Assembly (NCBI GenBank): GCA_001574975.1
Contig: KQ965736.1
Coordinates: 352,910-416,909, forward strand
Source: Gonapodya prolifera JEL478
Lineage: Eukaryota; Monoblepharomycota; Monoblepharidomycetes; Monoblepharidales; Gonapodyaceae
Length of the DNA: 64,000 bases
Direction: 5' to 3'
Part shown: positions 1 to 11,759 of the stretch, in pieces
Layout of the letters: each line of letters begins with the position of its first letter
How positions within the stretch are numbered: position 1 is the stretch's first letter
Translations under genes and position numbers: made by a program
The notes under the pieces: model-generated
The model's database searches: none
Told to the model about the DNA's origin: nothing
The model's input: the letters and a program-made list of their open reading frames with translations, nothing else

Positions 1-520
1 CAGCTGCAAGTGCCTGGCAGAGTTCTTGGTCCTAGCTCTCAAGTTCCTAGACCTGAGAGTGCAAAGTGGTACCATCTCCTCAAGGTTACTAATACAGTCT
101 GAAGATCCACTTGAACATAGCAATAGCATAAAGTTGCTGTTGGAAAAGTAAGAAGGAAGGATAGGTTGGGGTGCAGATTTATGAATGTGCCAACAAAGAG
201 GGCTGAAATGTCATCTACAGCTGCATTTGTCAAGCGTTTCTGAGTGATAGATATAGCTTGAGTATGTGAATTGCTGGTTGATTCCATTTGGAAAGATCTT
301 GTGACAGCAGAGGCTGCTAATATATGAGCTGATATGAGTTGCACACAAAGTTGTGAACAACTCAACAAGGAGTAGTCCAATTCAAACGAAACTTTTTTGG
401 AAAGCAACGCTTCGCCTCATTAGATATTGTAAATGGGCGCGTGCCTGCTAAAAATCACGTCCCTGCCTAGCTTCTGAACCTTGCAGTCAGCTAAAAACAG
501 GGAAGGAAGTTTGGCATAAT
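1..520. other. Non-coding, repeat-like DNA at left edge
   Basis: I see no convincing gene here. A minus-strand open frame covers 39-407 but has no recognisable domain and no clear splice signals. CpG dinucleotides are scarce in the first 380 bases, as in the repeat block at 28.7-31.8 kb, which suggests old transposon-derived DNA. Confidence 0.4.
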
Positions 521-760
521 ACTACACAACCTAGGTGAGCTGCATGAGCCTGTAAACTGCAGGAACGTGTATATATGATCAGATGTACATAGCAAGACGT
601 AGTGTGCATAGAACTCACCTGCAGGAACGTGATGCCAAACTTAGGGCACGTCCTGCAGGTGTGCACTTCTAACCCGCGGCCACAGTAGTGGCACAGCAGC
701 TAATACCCAACACTCATACTACACTATATACTCCACGTTAGTGGATGTCAGTGTGACACA
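521..760 (-). repeat. Dispersed repeat, copy 1 (inverted relative to copy 2 at 30034-30264)
   Basis: This stretch aligns over about 230 bases with the reverse complement of 30034-30264, at roughly 85 percent identity by eye. Both ends of the match are abrupt: flanking DNA before 521 and after 760 does not match. Copy 1 has about ten extra bases near 625. The repeat contains no gene. Copy 1 keeps most CpG sites that copy 2 has lost. The strand given is arbitrary and only records the opposite orientation to copy 2. Confidence 0.8.
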
Positions 761-839
761 GATGGGCAATACGCTTGACCAAGTTTGACTTCCAACTGGT
801 TTATAAACCTGGAAAAAGCATGTGAACGTTGAAGCTTAT

Positions 840-3490
840 CACGTGTTGAAATGAACAGTGAAGATATGGAAGTGGACAATTCCATTCCCACGTATGGTGA
901 CGAGAAACCTGCTGCTGAAGTGCCTCCTGCACCTCCAATTCACTTGCTCTCCTCAATGTTGAGTGGAGATCATGATCATTGCGTATCATTTCTTTTACCT
1001 CATTCTCTTGTTGTTCCCTTTGATTCTATTGATGACGCAAGTCAAATGTTGTTAACTGTTATGGAAACAAGGTCACGTGCAAAGGCAAATAATCCCCCTC
1101 CTGCAGTCACAAACCCCGACTCTGTGGCGTCAACAGAGGGAGAACTTATCATTGACGCTGACATAAGTGATGACCCTATGTCTTTGTTTGAGCCAAATTC
1201 GTTTGATGATGAGACGTATCATGCTGCAATGATTCCTGACCAAGTGTAGACCTGCAATTGTCTCAAATTATTGAGGTCCTGCCAAACACAGTTCCTCACG
1301 CAAAGAAAATGATTGTGCTTATGTTGCTGCGTGTGAAGCTGCAACTGAAATGGCATTGATTGATGGTTTATTAACGAGGGTCGTGATGCAAAGTGTACCT
1401 GCAACTGGTGCTAATGCTCAGTCTGATGGCACCGCGCCTGCACAACTTGCAGTGACGCTGTCACACCAACAAGGTATTTTGAGATCATGTCATGAAGACA
1501 GAATGGCTGCACATCAAGGTGCAAATTCGATGTTAAAACGTTTGAGTGGTCACTACTATTGGTCTGGCATGGTCCGCCATGTGAGAGAGTGGGTTGGAAG
1601 CTGCTTGACGTGTCAAAGCAGACAGCCCGCACAACCTCGCTGTCAAGGGTTGCATCAGCCCTTTGATTTTTAAACTGCTCAACCATGGGACGATCTTGCC
1701 ATGTATCATATTGGTCCATTCCCCAAAACTGTGTGCGGCAACGTTTATATTCTTGTGGTGATCAATATGTTCACTTGCTTTGCCAAGGCAATACCTGTAC
1801 TTGATATCTCTGCTGAGACGACGGCACTTGCTCTTTATAATCATTGGATTTGCCGTTATGGAATTTTTTGGAGATTGCATTCTGATTGCGGAACCGCATT
1901 CCAGAATCAACTGATGGCGTCACTTTCTTGTTTGTTGGGGTTTGAACAAACCTTTACGTCACCACATCACCCTCAAGGAAATTCTTATGCGGAAAGGTTT
2001 ATGAAGCCGTTGGGCAACACTTTGACTGCCTACGTAAGCAATGATCATCAAAATGATTGGGATCGGGCGCTCCCTTCTATCATGCCTGCGTATGTCACGC
2101 GTGTTCACTTTACTACAAGTGACACTCAATTTTTTTTAGCGATGGGACGAGACCCTCATATGCCAACAGATGTTATGTCTGGCTTAGCGCCTTGAAATCG
2201 TGCTGTTGTTCAATAAAATGATGACGAAGCAAGCAATTTCCAGATTTCGGCAATGTTGTCAAATGCTTATGATGCTTTGCGTGAAAAGGTTTATTGAAAT
2301 CTGCTGAGAAACGTAAACTGATCTACGATGCTAAGCATTTGGACATGCATTTTAGTCCTGAAACCGTTGTGTAATGGTGTACACTGAAGAACCCCATCAT
2401 GAGAGGGCGAGAACAATATTTATTTTGAAATGGAACAGTCTATTCAGAGTCCTTGCCGAAGTAGCTCCTGTGACATATAAAGTGCGCCACTTGTACACTG
2501 GCGATGAAACTATTGCACACGTGCAACGATTACGAAAGATTGTGTCACACCCGCCTTTGGAGGCAACGGCTGCCCCGACGCCTGCATTATTGAAAAATTC
2601 AGACGTTCTTGCTACCCCTGTTACGTCAATGCCTGACGTTCAACCCACTACGCCAGCTGGCGTCACCTACGATGGCAATATTGCCTATGAAATGGAGAAA
2701 ATTGTTGACAAACGGGTTGACGGCCCAGTTGTTGAATATTTGATCAAATTTCGGGGTAACGACGAGCCTGAATGGATTTTGGAAGAGAATATCCAAGGCC
2801 AGGCAATGACTGATGCCTATGAACGTGAGAACCCCTCTGGCAAAAATGGCATGGTGATCACAAGACGGTCTCATAAAAATGCCATGAAAAAGCGTCTTGC
2901 TGAACGTATGAAGCCTTGAAACGTCATTCCTTTCGCGCCTGAACCTGCAAAGCTGAAACGAAATCGCGGCGGCGCAAAGAAGAGATCGAGAGCAAATGAG
3001 GATGACAATTTCATTCCTCGAAAGAATGGAAAGAAAATGAGCGTTTAATAATGTGTTGTGAAAGGCCACATAATGAGATTGTGGACGGAGTGGTTCGGTG
3101 TGAATGTATATCCTGTGCCCACCAAACGATTATTTCCTGGGGATTCCCCTGGATTGACCAGGTTGCCCTATGGAGGTGAGAGGTGTGACAACGATAAAAA
3201 GATTCATTTCCTCTCAGGGAGAGTTGAAGTTTTGGCGAATTTTTTTTTTTTTTTTGTTTTCTGTGTTATGGACTTGTGTGACGCTGCATATGTTCATGGT
3301 CCTGATGAGGACATTAGTTAAATGTACTGGGGGAAGTGTGATGGAACGATGTGTGTGATACATTTTAAGTATTGTAGTCTGTTCTATGGGAACCCATGGC
3401 TTGGTGCATCCCGACACAAATACACCTGATCCTACCTTGGACTCACCCCACGACACGCGTGCCTCTACACAACAACTGAACTGCAACAGG
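840..3490 (+). mobile_element. Ty3/gypsy chromovirus fossil, 3' part only
   Basis: Several plus-strand frames carry, in order, the H2C2 zinc-binding region of a retroviral-type integrase (about 1500-1625), the integrase catalytic core (about 1700-2190), the integrase C-terminal region (about 2400-2560) and a chromodomain (about 2660-2830). This order defines the chromovirus branch of Ty3/gypsy LTR retrotransposons. No gag, protease, reverse transcriptase or RNase H is visible, so the 5' part is missing. A purine-rich run near 3328-3337 followed by TGTGATGG suggests the start of a 3' LTR about 150 bp long, ending near 3490; no 5' LTR was found. The copy is broken, with at least several breaks, and is old. 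Confidence 0.85.
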
Positions 3491-3539
3491 AACAGAAGAG
3501 AAAGAAAGGCACACCCAAGTGATTAGAAATAATCAAAAT

Positions 3540-5121
3540 TCAAAACACAGTATAGTCCATTTCACCCTCAAATCTATACAACCCTGCTCTCTCGGCTGCT
3601 TCTCGAACTTTTGTAACCTCCTCTGTTGTAACAGGACGATTGATTTCTGTGTAGCGAGCCCGCTCTTGTGGCGGTTTGTCCTTTTGTAGACGTTGCCGAT
3701 TTTCCATCTTTCCCACTGAATGAGGTGTTGTTTGAAAATTCACTAAATATTCCAGGATCCAAGCTTACCAAATGCATCTGGGCGGTACTGTTCCATAATG
3801 TGCACATAGCAGTCCTTCCCAATGTTCTTCGCAAGCCACTGCATGATCAGCGCCCCTTCATTCTCCAAGCCTGGCATGACAAGGTGTCGCACAAGCAGAC
3901 CTTCCATCGCGAGCCCACTTGTTGGGTGAAAACGTAAAAATCCAACCTGCCGATTCATTTCCAATATGGCAGCTTGCGCATGCGAGGCATAGTCCCGAGC
4001 TTTCAAATAGCGCAGCGAGGCGGGTTCAGACCAGAGTTTGAAATCGGGCATGTAAATGTCGATCAAGCCGTCTAAAAGGAGCAAACTTTCAAGACAGTCA
4101 TAGGCAGACGTGTTATAAACGATTGCTATTCAAGAAAGCAAGGTACAGGTAGTAAGGGTAAGAGAAAGCGCAAAGGAAGGCACATGATCTTGCTCACGGA
4201 TGCGCAAGCCCATTTCCGCAGCGGCCGCAATTGCAAGTACCACCTGCGGAACAACTGTGACAACTTGAGATTGTCAACTGCAAGCGCGTATGTGCGGTGA
4301 TCTTACCATGCTCAGGAGTGACAAACTGATAAAGAATAAAGGTATGTAGCAAATAGCTCTCACAATTAACTTGAGATGTGAACCGAACGGATATGCAACA
4401 GTACTCGCGTTGATGTTGTGGCAGCCACCTTCATCCTGAAGCTTCAGCATCCACTCGGCAAGTTCCTTCTCACTGAGTGGATATCCCGCCAGAGTATGGG
4501 AGAGCTCGTGGTTTTGGCAAAAGACACACTTCAAGTTACATCCCGAGAAAAACACCGTCCCTGAGCCGTGGTGGCCCTGCAAGCAAGCTTCTTCTCCGAA
4601 ATGGGGCGCTACAAGATTCACGATAGCCCTGTCCACCTGATTTCACTATTTCTGTTCTGCTTCGCAGTACGATCATTTGGAGACACCCACTTATCCTTCA
4701 CGAGACAAAGCCCTGCCCTCTCAAAACGATTGACTCCACATCGGCGAGGGCAAAGATTGCAATTTTGGAGTGCGCGCTTGGCCATCTCGACCTTTTCGCG
4801 CATCTTGGCGGGCTTAGAGTAAAGAAGGTTGAAGTATCGCGGCATGTGGTCATCAGAGACGATGTACGGAGGTCCTAGGCGGAAATGTCTTCGCGATCCC
4901 GTGATTGGTCGAGAAACAGCAAGGACCTTGAGATGGTGGAATGGTGGCGCAGCTCCTAGGTGATGCACTGAGTGTGCCACGAGTTGAAGCGGTGTAAGGT
5001 TGGCACAGACGCGGCTAGGCGTGCGTAGAACCATGAGCGAGAGAGCGCCGAACACTGGTGGTGAAGTTGCGGTGACCAAAGGAAGCAATCGGCTTCCTTC
5101 CTTGGAATCATAAGTGTACAT
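3540..5121 (-). CDS. PflX-like radical SAM protein
   Basis: This resembles the PflX family (COG1313), homologs of pyruvate formate-lyase activating enzyme whose exact substrate is unsettled. The N-terminal part has a Cys cluster (NCNLCPRRCGVNR). The radical SAM motif follows as FFSGCNLKCVFCQN, where the CxxxCxxC would bind a 4Fe-4S cluster that cleaves S-adenosylmethionine. Downstream spliced pieces read VTPEH, VVPQVVLAIAAAAEMGLRI, IVYNTSAYD and IYMPDFK, all in family order, and the tail contains YTEINRPVT. I count about five introns of 50-130 bp. The first ATG at 5121 lies only 12 bp after the stop of the upstream same-strand ligase gene. An in-frame ATG at 5034, giving a more leader-like N-terminus (MVLRTPSRVCANL), may be the true start. 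A mitochondrial location is possible but not shown. Confidence 0.85.
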
Positions 5122-5133
5122 TTAAGATATGGA

Positions 5134-7246
5134 CTACAGCTTTGCCTTGGCCCGCTCTCTCTCTTCGTCCCGCAGAACTCGTCGCAGAATCTTCCCTGAC
5201 GGGTTCTTCGGAATCACTTCACGGAACTCCAAGCCACCTCTCAGCCTAAGTAACGTTACAGGTATGTCAAACTTTCGCACGGGGAAATGGGACTGCCACG
5301 TCACAAGTTCTCACCTCTTGTGCGGGGCGACCGACTTGTCCAAAAACTCCTTGATCTCCTTGGCCACCTTGGACGTCTTCTCGACGCCGGGCTTCAAGAC
5401 AACGTACGCTTTGGGGACCTCGCCGTGCTCTTCGGAAGGGGCGGCGGTCACGGCTGCGTCCTCAACATGAGGGTGCGAGTTGAGAATATCTTCTAGCTCT
5501 GCAATGGCGGTGAGACAAAGAATGAGCCACGCCGTTACCCAGGGACGCACTCACCGGCGGGGGCAACCTGGAAGGCATTGTACTTGATAAGCTCTTTCAG
5601 CCGATCCTTGACCCACACGATCCTGTCCTCGTTGATGGTGACGATGTCTCCAGTCTTGTAAAAGCCGTCGGGTGTGAAAGACGACTTTGTGGCTTCCGGG
5701 TTGTTGATGTAGCCCTTGCAAATGTTGGGTCCTGGAAAGAAGTGGGCCCAAGGAGTAAGTTGTGCCAAGTTGAGCGGTGTGAACAGCGGTGGGGTACACG
5801 CACCTTTGAACCAAAGTTCGCCCTCCTTGTTGAAGCCAACTACTTTGCCAGTGTCGGGGTCCACAACCTTCACCTCCATGTTCGGGAGCGGCGTTCCCAC
5901 AGATCCACGGTGGTAAGGGGTGTCGTGCCTATATTGAGGGAACCACAACATGTCCACACCTGACCAACAGAAAACGAATCCGGAACCCACCGCTCACCTG
6001 TACAGAGTCGCCGCACACGTGCCCTCCGTGCATCCGTACCCTTGCTGCACGATCACGTTGAATCGTTTTGTCAGCATGTCCTCGACTTCACCTCCCAGGG
6101 GCGCCGCGCCACACCCGATGGTCTTCAAGTTGGACATGTCGAACTTGTCCACGACGGGGTGCTTTGCGATGACGTTCGCGATGGGGGGCACGATGCCGAT
6201 GCTATCGACCTTGTACTTCGACCTGACGATGACGACGATGGGTGTGAAGCGAAGTGTTGGGCGGACGGAATGGGGCAGGGCGGGGCAACCTACCACGCAG
6301 CCAACGCGAGTGGGAGATCGAAGCGCGGGAACACGACCGTGGTGGCGCCGACCTTGGGCGCGACGCAGAGGAACTGCATGATGCCGTTCATGTGGAAGAG
6401 CGGGATGAGGCACACGCGGGTCGAGGGGGGTTTCGAGTTGTCCTGGATGGCCATCCACTGGGACACGTTGGAGACGAGATTGTAGTGCGTCAGCATCACG
6501 CCCTTGGGGAGACCGGTGGTGCCTTGTGACGTTTGTGGGAACAATAGCGGTGATTGGCAACAGACGACAGACGCGTACCAGACGAGTAGGGAACTAAAAC
6601 AGTTTGGTTCTTGACCTCGTCGGCGGTCCATTGAACTTCACCAAATTTGAGCTTCTTTCCGGCCTCGATGAGTCCGCTGATGGTTTGCAGCCCCTCCGTG
6701 GCACCCTCGCCGAACACAAGGACGTGGCTGCGAGGAATACCGGCATGCTTTGCCGCCTCCAGCGCAGTAGAAACGACGGATGGGTGTGTGATAAGAAGAC
6801 GCGAGCCGGATGTCTTGAGCTGGTGCTCCAACTCGCGTGCGACGTAGTTGGGGTTGGAAGGCGAGATTCCCGCTCCGGAGCGGTACACGCCGAAAATGAT
6901 GGCAGGAAGCTCCATGGAGTTGGGTCCGTACAAGGTGATGATGTCTCCCTTCTTGATTCCACCCCACGGCGACGCGGGGTTGCGGAGTGCGTTGCTCAAG
7001 CCTTCGGCATCGGCGCGGACCTGGCCGTACGTCAAGCTGCGCTTTTCATCTGCGCCGTCGATGTAGGCGATCTGGGAGAGTTGTTCTTGAGGCATTTCTC
7101 TCCATACGAAGCTAAATTGGGGGTCGGATGGACGGCGATCGGAATCAGTTCACGGTGGGGGAATCGGCATACGAGTAGGACAACCGCACTTGTAGAAATC
7201 CACGACGGGAATGTCGATCACGACATCGGGGAGAAGGTGCACCATT
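5134..7246 (-). CDS. 4-coumarate:CoA ligase-like acyl-CoA synthetase, peroxisomal
   Basis: This is a member of the ANL (AMP-binding) superfamily, which activates a carboxylic acid with ATP and transfers it to CoA. The AMP-binding loop reads VPYSSGT, then an intron, then TGLPKGVMLTH. Next come QQGYGCTE, the hinge-region motif YKTGDIVTINEDRIVWVKDR and the C-terminal lysine segment NPSGKILRRVLRDE. The protein ends in AKL, a variant type-1 peroxisomal targeting signal, so import into peroxisomes is likely. The start at 7246 (MVHLLPDVVIDIPVVDFY) splices in frame onto NFVWREMPQEQ, as expected for fungal 4CL-like proteins. Introns are short. The substrate (a phenylpropanoid-like or fatty acid) cannot be read from sequence. 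It is divergent from the insulysin gene, with 426 bp between start codons. Confidence 0.92.
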
Positions 7247-7672
7247 ATGGCAAGTGGGAGTGGGGTGGAGAAGGAAGACAAGCGTGAGGCGTCTCCCACT
7301 TTATCGGATGTTCGAGGCCGGGAAAAGTCGCGCCGCGGCAAAAATACTCAGGCTGATTCAAGTTGTGTTAGATTCAAGTTTGTTATTTAATTCTGCACAG
7401 TAGCATCCACGTCTGAGTCATGCAAAGAAAAGATATTTGGGTGATTGCTGGAGAGTGCCACTAGCAGCGACGCTGAGCTGAAACGCGCGGACTGTGTCGG
7501 CGGGTCGGCGGGGATGCATTACAGCAATCGAGCTCAACGTTGGTGGCCCTGTGCGCGTTTCTATGCTCAAAGGAAATGAGAGGGGGTGGAGAGCGCAGTG
7601 GTACCCACAGAAGATCTTCACTCCCGCACACGATGGCCCATGGTGACCAAAGACCCCACAACCCACAAGACG
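7247..7672. promoter_or_regulatory. Shared intergenic promoter region of 4CL-like and insulysin genes
   Basis: The 426 bp between two divergent start codons must hold the promoters and 5' leaders of both genes. I see no clear TATA box and no RNA gene. Open frames in this stretch are short and lack coding character. Confidence 0.5.
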
Positions 7673-10600
7673 ATGTCGGCCACACTTCCCGGCGTTGTCT
7701 CGTGGACTGACGACATCATCAAACCGGTGCGAACACGCGTGCCACACTGATGTCCTCTCGCCGCATCGTCGCGTCTCACCGACCGTGCGATGTGTGTTCC
7801 CGCTGCAGGACATCGACGACAGAAGATACAGACTCATCACGCTCCCAAACAAGCTGCAGGCGCTGCTGGTGCACGATGAAAACACCGACAAGGCCGCGGC
7901 TGCGATCGGTGGGTGCTGGTGTCGGGACTGGTGTAGCGCAAGCATCACAGTTCTCACCATTTCCTTGCCATTTTTTCATCTGTCTAGACGTGCGCGTGGG
8001 CCATCTTTGCGACGACGAGGACGTGCCGGGACTTGCCCACTTCTTGGAGCACTTGTTGTTCGTGAGTGAACGTCTGTGCATAATCACGCCATCCACTCCA
8101 AACAACCACCACACATGCCGGGCACAGATGGGAACCGAAAAGTACCCAGAAGAAAACTCCTACTCCGCCTTCCTGACCTCCCACGGCGGGCACTCCAACG
8201 CCTTCACCTCCGCCGACGAAACAAACTACTTCTTCGACGTCCACGCAGACCATCTGCGTGGCGCGCTGGACCGCTTCTCCGGGTTCTTCACGTGCCCGCT
8301 GTTCGACCCCAGCTGCACCGAGCGCGAAATGCGCGCCGTGGACAGCGAGCACAAGAAGAATCTGCAGCAGGATGCCTGGAGACTGTACCAGTTGGAGAAG
8401 GAGCTGTGCGATCCCAAGCACCCGTACCACAAGTTTGGTACGGGGAACCTCGACACGCTCGCCACTGTTCCGCAAAGCAAGGGCGTCGATGTGAGGGAAC
8501 GGCTTTTCGAGTTTCACAGGAAGTACTATTCTGCCAACATCATGAAACTGGTTGTTGTCGGGAAAGGTGAGATGGTCATATGATTACGAGAGAACAAGGC
8601 ACGGGAACTCGAATGGATCATCCGCTTCAGAATCTCTTGACGAACTCACGTCGCTGGTAGTGGAGCACTTCTCTGCCGTCAAGGTAAGGTTCTCTTCCCC
8701 AAATGATCACACAATACCCCCCTCACATGCAATCGATCCAGAACTACGACGCCGCCGTCCCCACATTCGAGTGGGGCCCGCTGACGAAGGACGTTCTCCT
8801 GGTAAGTTGCGCACCGAGCATCACCGTCCGTGCGCGAAACCAACCACCATTTGGGTTCTCAAGGAACGTATCTTGGTGAAGCCCGTCAAGGACATCCGCC
8901 AGCTGGAAATCACGTTCCCCTTCCCCGACGAGCAAAAGTGGTTCCGAAGTCGTCCGGGCAAGTGAGTGACCCGCACCAGCGTACAAGCCTCCGACTTTCT
9001 TCACATGGCTCTTCTCGTCTTCTTCCGAATAGCTACCTCTCCCACCTCCTTGGGCACGAATCCGAAGGCTCCATTCTCTCTTTACTCAAATCCCTCTCCT
9101 GGGCGAACGGCCTATCCGCGGGGTCTTCTCGGGGCTCTGTGGGCTGGTCCTTTTTCAAAATCCACATCGACCTCACCGAGGAGGGTCTTGGGCACATCGA
9201 CGAAATCGTGGAGATCATCTTCTCCTTTATCAAACTCGTCCGTGACGCCGGCGTCCAGGAGTGGGTGTTCCGCGAGGAGGAGCTCATCTCGCGATGTGCA
9301 TTCAAGTTCCGCGAAAAGTCTCAGCCGGCGAGCTATGCGAGCAGAGCGAGCTCGTGGATGCAGAGGTACCCTGAGAAGGAGGTGCGTGTCTCGCGCATTG
9401 AGAGACCGTAACGAAGCCTTTTGGAAACCTTATTTTGCCCAGATTCTGTCGGGACCTTACTTGATGGAGGTGTTTGCTCCCGATGCTATCCGGGAGTGCA
9501 TGGACTGGCTTCGACCAGACAACTTCCGGTGAGCATACGTCCCCATTTCGAAGTCCAATTCATCCAACTTGATGGTATGTTCTCCTAAAGCATCACCGTC
9601 ACCTCTCGCGAACCACCCGCTCCTGCTCCTCAAAACCCTTGGAAGACCGAGTACTACTACGGGACAGAGTACACCGTAGAGTCCCTTCCTGAACCGTTCC
9701 TCGAACGATGCAGGAACCCCAAGTCCTGGCCCCAGCTCCACCTTCCTGCACACAACATTTTCATCCCCGAAGACCTGCACGTTAAGAACGGCCCCGACCT
9801 GACAGCTCCCGCGCAGAACGGCAGTGCCACGAGCACGCCCGCTGCAGCGCCCACCGCCGCGGAACGGGATGCCCTGTCGAGGAAGCGACCGCGGTTGGTG
9901 AGGAACGACGAGACGGCGAGAATCTGGCACAAGAAAGACCAGCTGTTCTTGGTGCCGAAAGTGAACATATACTTCTTCGTGCGAACGTAAGAGCATCAGC
10001 GTGAACTCGGTTTGGATTTTGTTTTGAGAAAATGGTGCTTCGCGCAGTCGTCAAGCATATGCAGACCCACGGAATGCGGTTTTAACCAAACTGTATACCG
10101 AGCTTGTCAAGGATAGCTTGAACGAGTATTCTTACTTCGCCGATGTTGCAGGCTTATCGTACTACCTCGAGGCTCAAGTGGACGGACTGCTGGTACGTTT
10201 TGTTCCAGTGCCCAGTCATGCTACCGCTCTCAACCACTGTCACTTCGTAGCTAGGTTTCAGTGGCTACAACGACAAAATCAGTCTCTTAGTTGAGAAGGT
10301 GGCCGAACGTATGCGGACTTTGGAAGTGGATCCGGTTCGGTTTGAATTGATCGCGGAACAGGTGAGTATGAGATGAAGCATCTCGTTTTTTAATTAAACT
10401 CAGCCATCTTTGCCTTCATTCAGCTTTCGAGATCTTACAAAAACTTCCAGCAAGAGAGTCCCAGCTCTCACGCTGCCTACTACGCGTCATTGTTGATTCA
10501 GGAGCAGCTTCACACCAATGATGAGAAGCTGGAAGCTTTAAAAGGAGTTACCGCTGCTGGTGTGCAGAAATTTTATCCCAAAGTGCTGTCGCAAGCGTGA

Positions 10601-11634
10601 GTTGTATCAAGTCATACGCGTGATATGCTTCCCCAATTGATTCGATTTCTACAGGTTCCTTGAGGGACTCGTCCACGGAAACACATACGCGTACGAGACG
10701 CTATCTCTCGCAGAAGTATTTTTGAACGCTTTGCAACTTGGTACGGCACCGCCAGAGGACCGTGACTTGATGGGTCGTTCTACCGTACTTCCCATGCCAT
10801 CCAACTTTGTTCACGAAAGGAATGTTCCAAACGCCGACAACCTGAACTCCGCGATCGAGTATTACATTCAGTGCGGTGATCCTAAGGATGAGAGCAAACG
10901 AATTCGATTAATGCTCGTGAACCAGATCATTTCCGAACCGGCCTTTGACCAACTGCGTACCAAGGAGCAACTGGGGTACATCGTCAGCACGTCCATCAGA
11001 ATGGTGGGTTTGGTTGTGGTTTTCTTTTTTTTGTGAAATGCAACAGCTCCTCCCCTTCATAGAATACGGGTGTTATGGGGTTGCGCGTTATCATTCAGAG
11101 TGAACGGGAACCGGTGTACCTCGAACACCGAATCGACGAGTTTTTGCATCAGTTTTTGGAGAAGCTCGAGAACTTGGAGCCCGAGGCGTACGAGGAAGAG
11201 CAAAAATCTTTGGTAGCGAAGCTCATCGAGTCTGACAAAAACTTGGGAAGGGAGTCGAGCCGACACTGGGGCCACATCTCCTCACGCTATCTGGACTTCG
11301 ATGGCGGTGAGTCTTTTTTTTCAGGAGCGTCGTCGTCCGTTCACCTCAACGATGCTTCATTCTTCACGAAGATCACCGCGATGCCGCGGCAATTCCCACC
11401 GTTAGCCTCACTTCCTTGATCGATTGGTATAAGGAGTTTATCCTCCCAAAATCAGCTTCGCGACGCAAATTGTCCGTGCACATCAGGTCTCAGCGAGCGG
11501 AACGTGGGGATGCTCTCGCATCCGATATTGTTCCTATAACAGATGTGGCTGATTTCAAAAAGAGAGTAGAGTGGAGCAAACCTGTAGTACCGGTGAAGCC
11601 TTTCTCTTATTTCCTGAATGAGGACGACTCTTAA
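7673..11634 (+). CDS. STE23: Insulysin / Ste23-type M16 metalloprotease
   Basis: This is an insulin-degrading-enzyme-like zinc peptidase of family M16A. The inverted zinc motif HxxEH is present as [11 protein letters not shown] at about 8029-8055, and the third zinc ligand Glu lies in [12 protein letters not shown]. Typical family blocks follow: [45 protein letters not shown], and [15 protein letters not shown] in the C-terminal half. The total is close to the 1000 residues usual for the family. In yeast, Ste23 takes part in a-factor processing; others degrade small peptides in the cytosol. The start [18 protein letters not shown] splices onto [14 protein letters not shown], which fits the N-terminus of homologs. 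About a dozen or more short introns interrupt it. It converges on eIF2A, with 125 bp between stop codons. Confidence 0.95.
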
Positions 11635-11759
11635 ATTAATGTACCTAATATAAATCGCATTGAAGAGAGGAAGGAGACAGAGGTCTGGGTATCATGAATA
11701 TTGAATTTTGGCCCACAGAGAAACTACTCTATCAAAATGCCCCAGGGCTCCCGCCGTAT

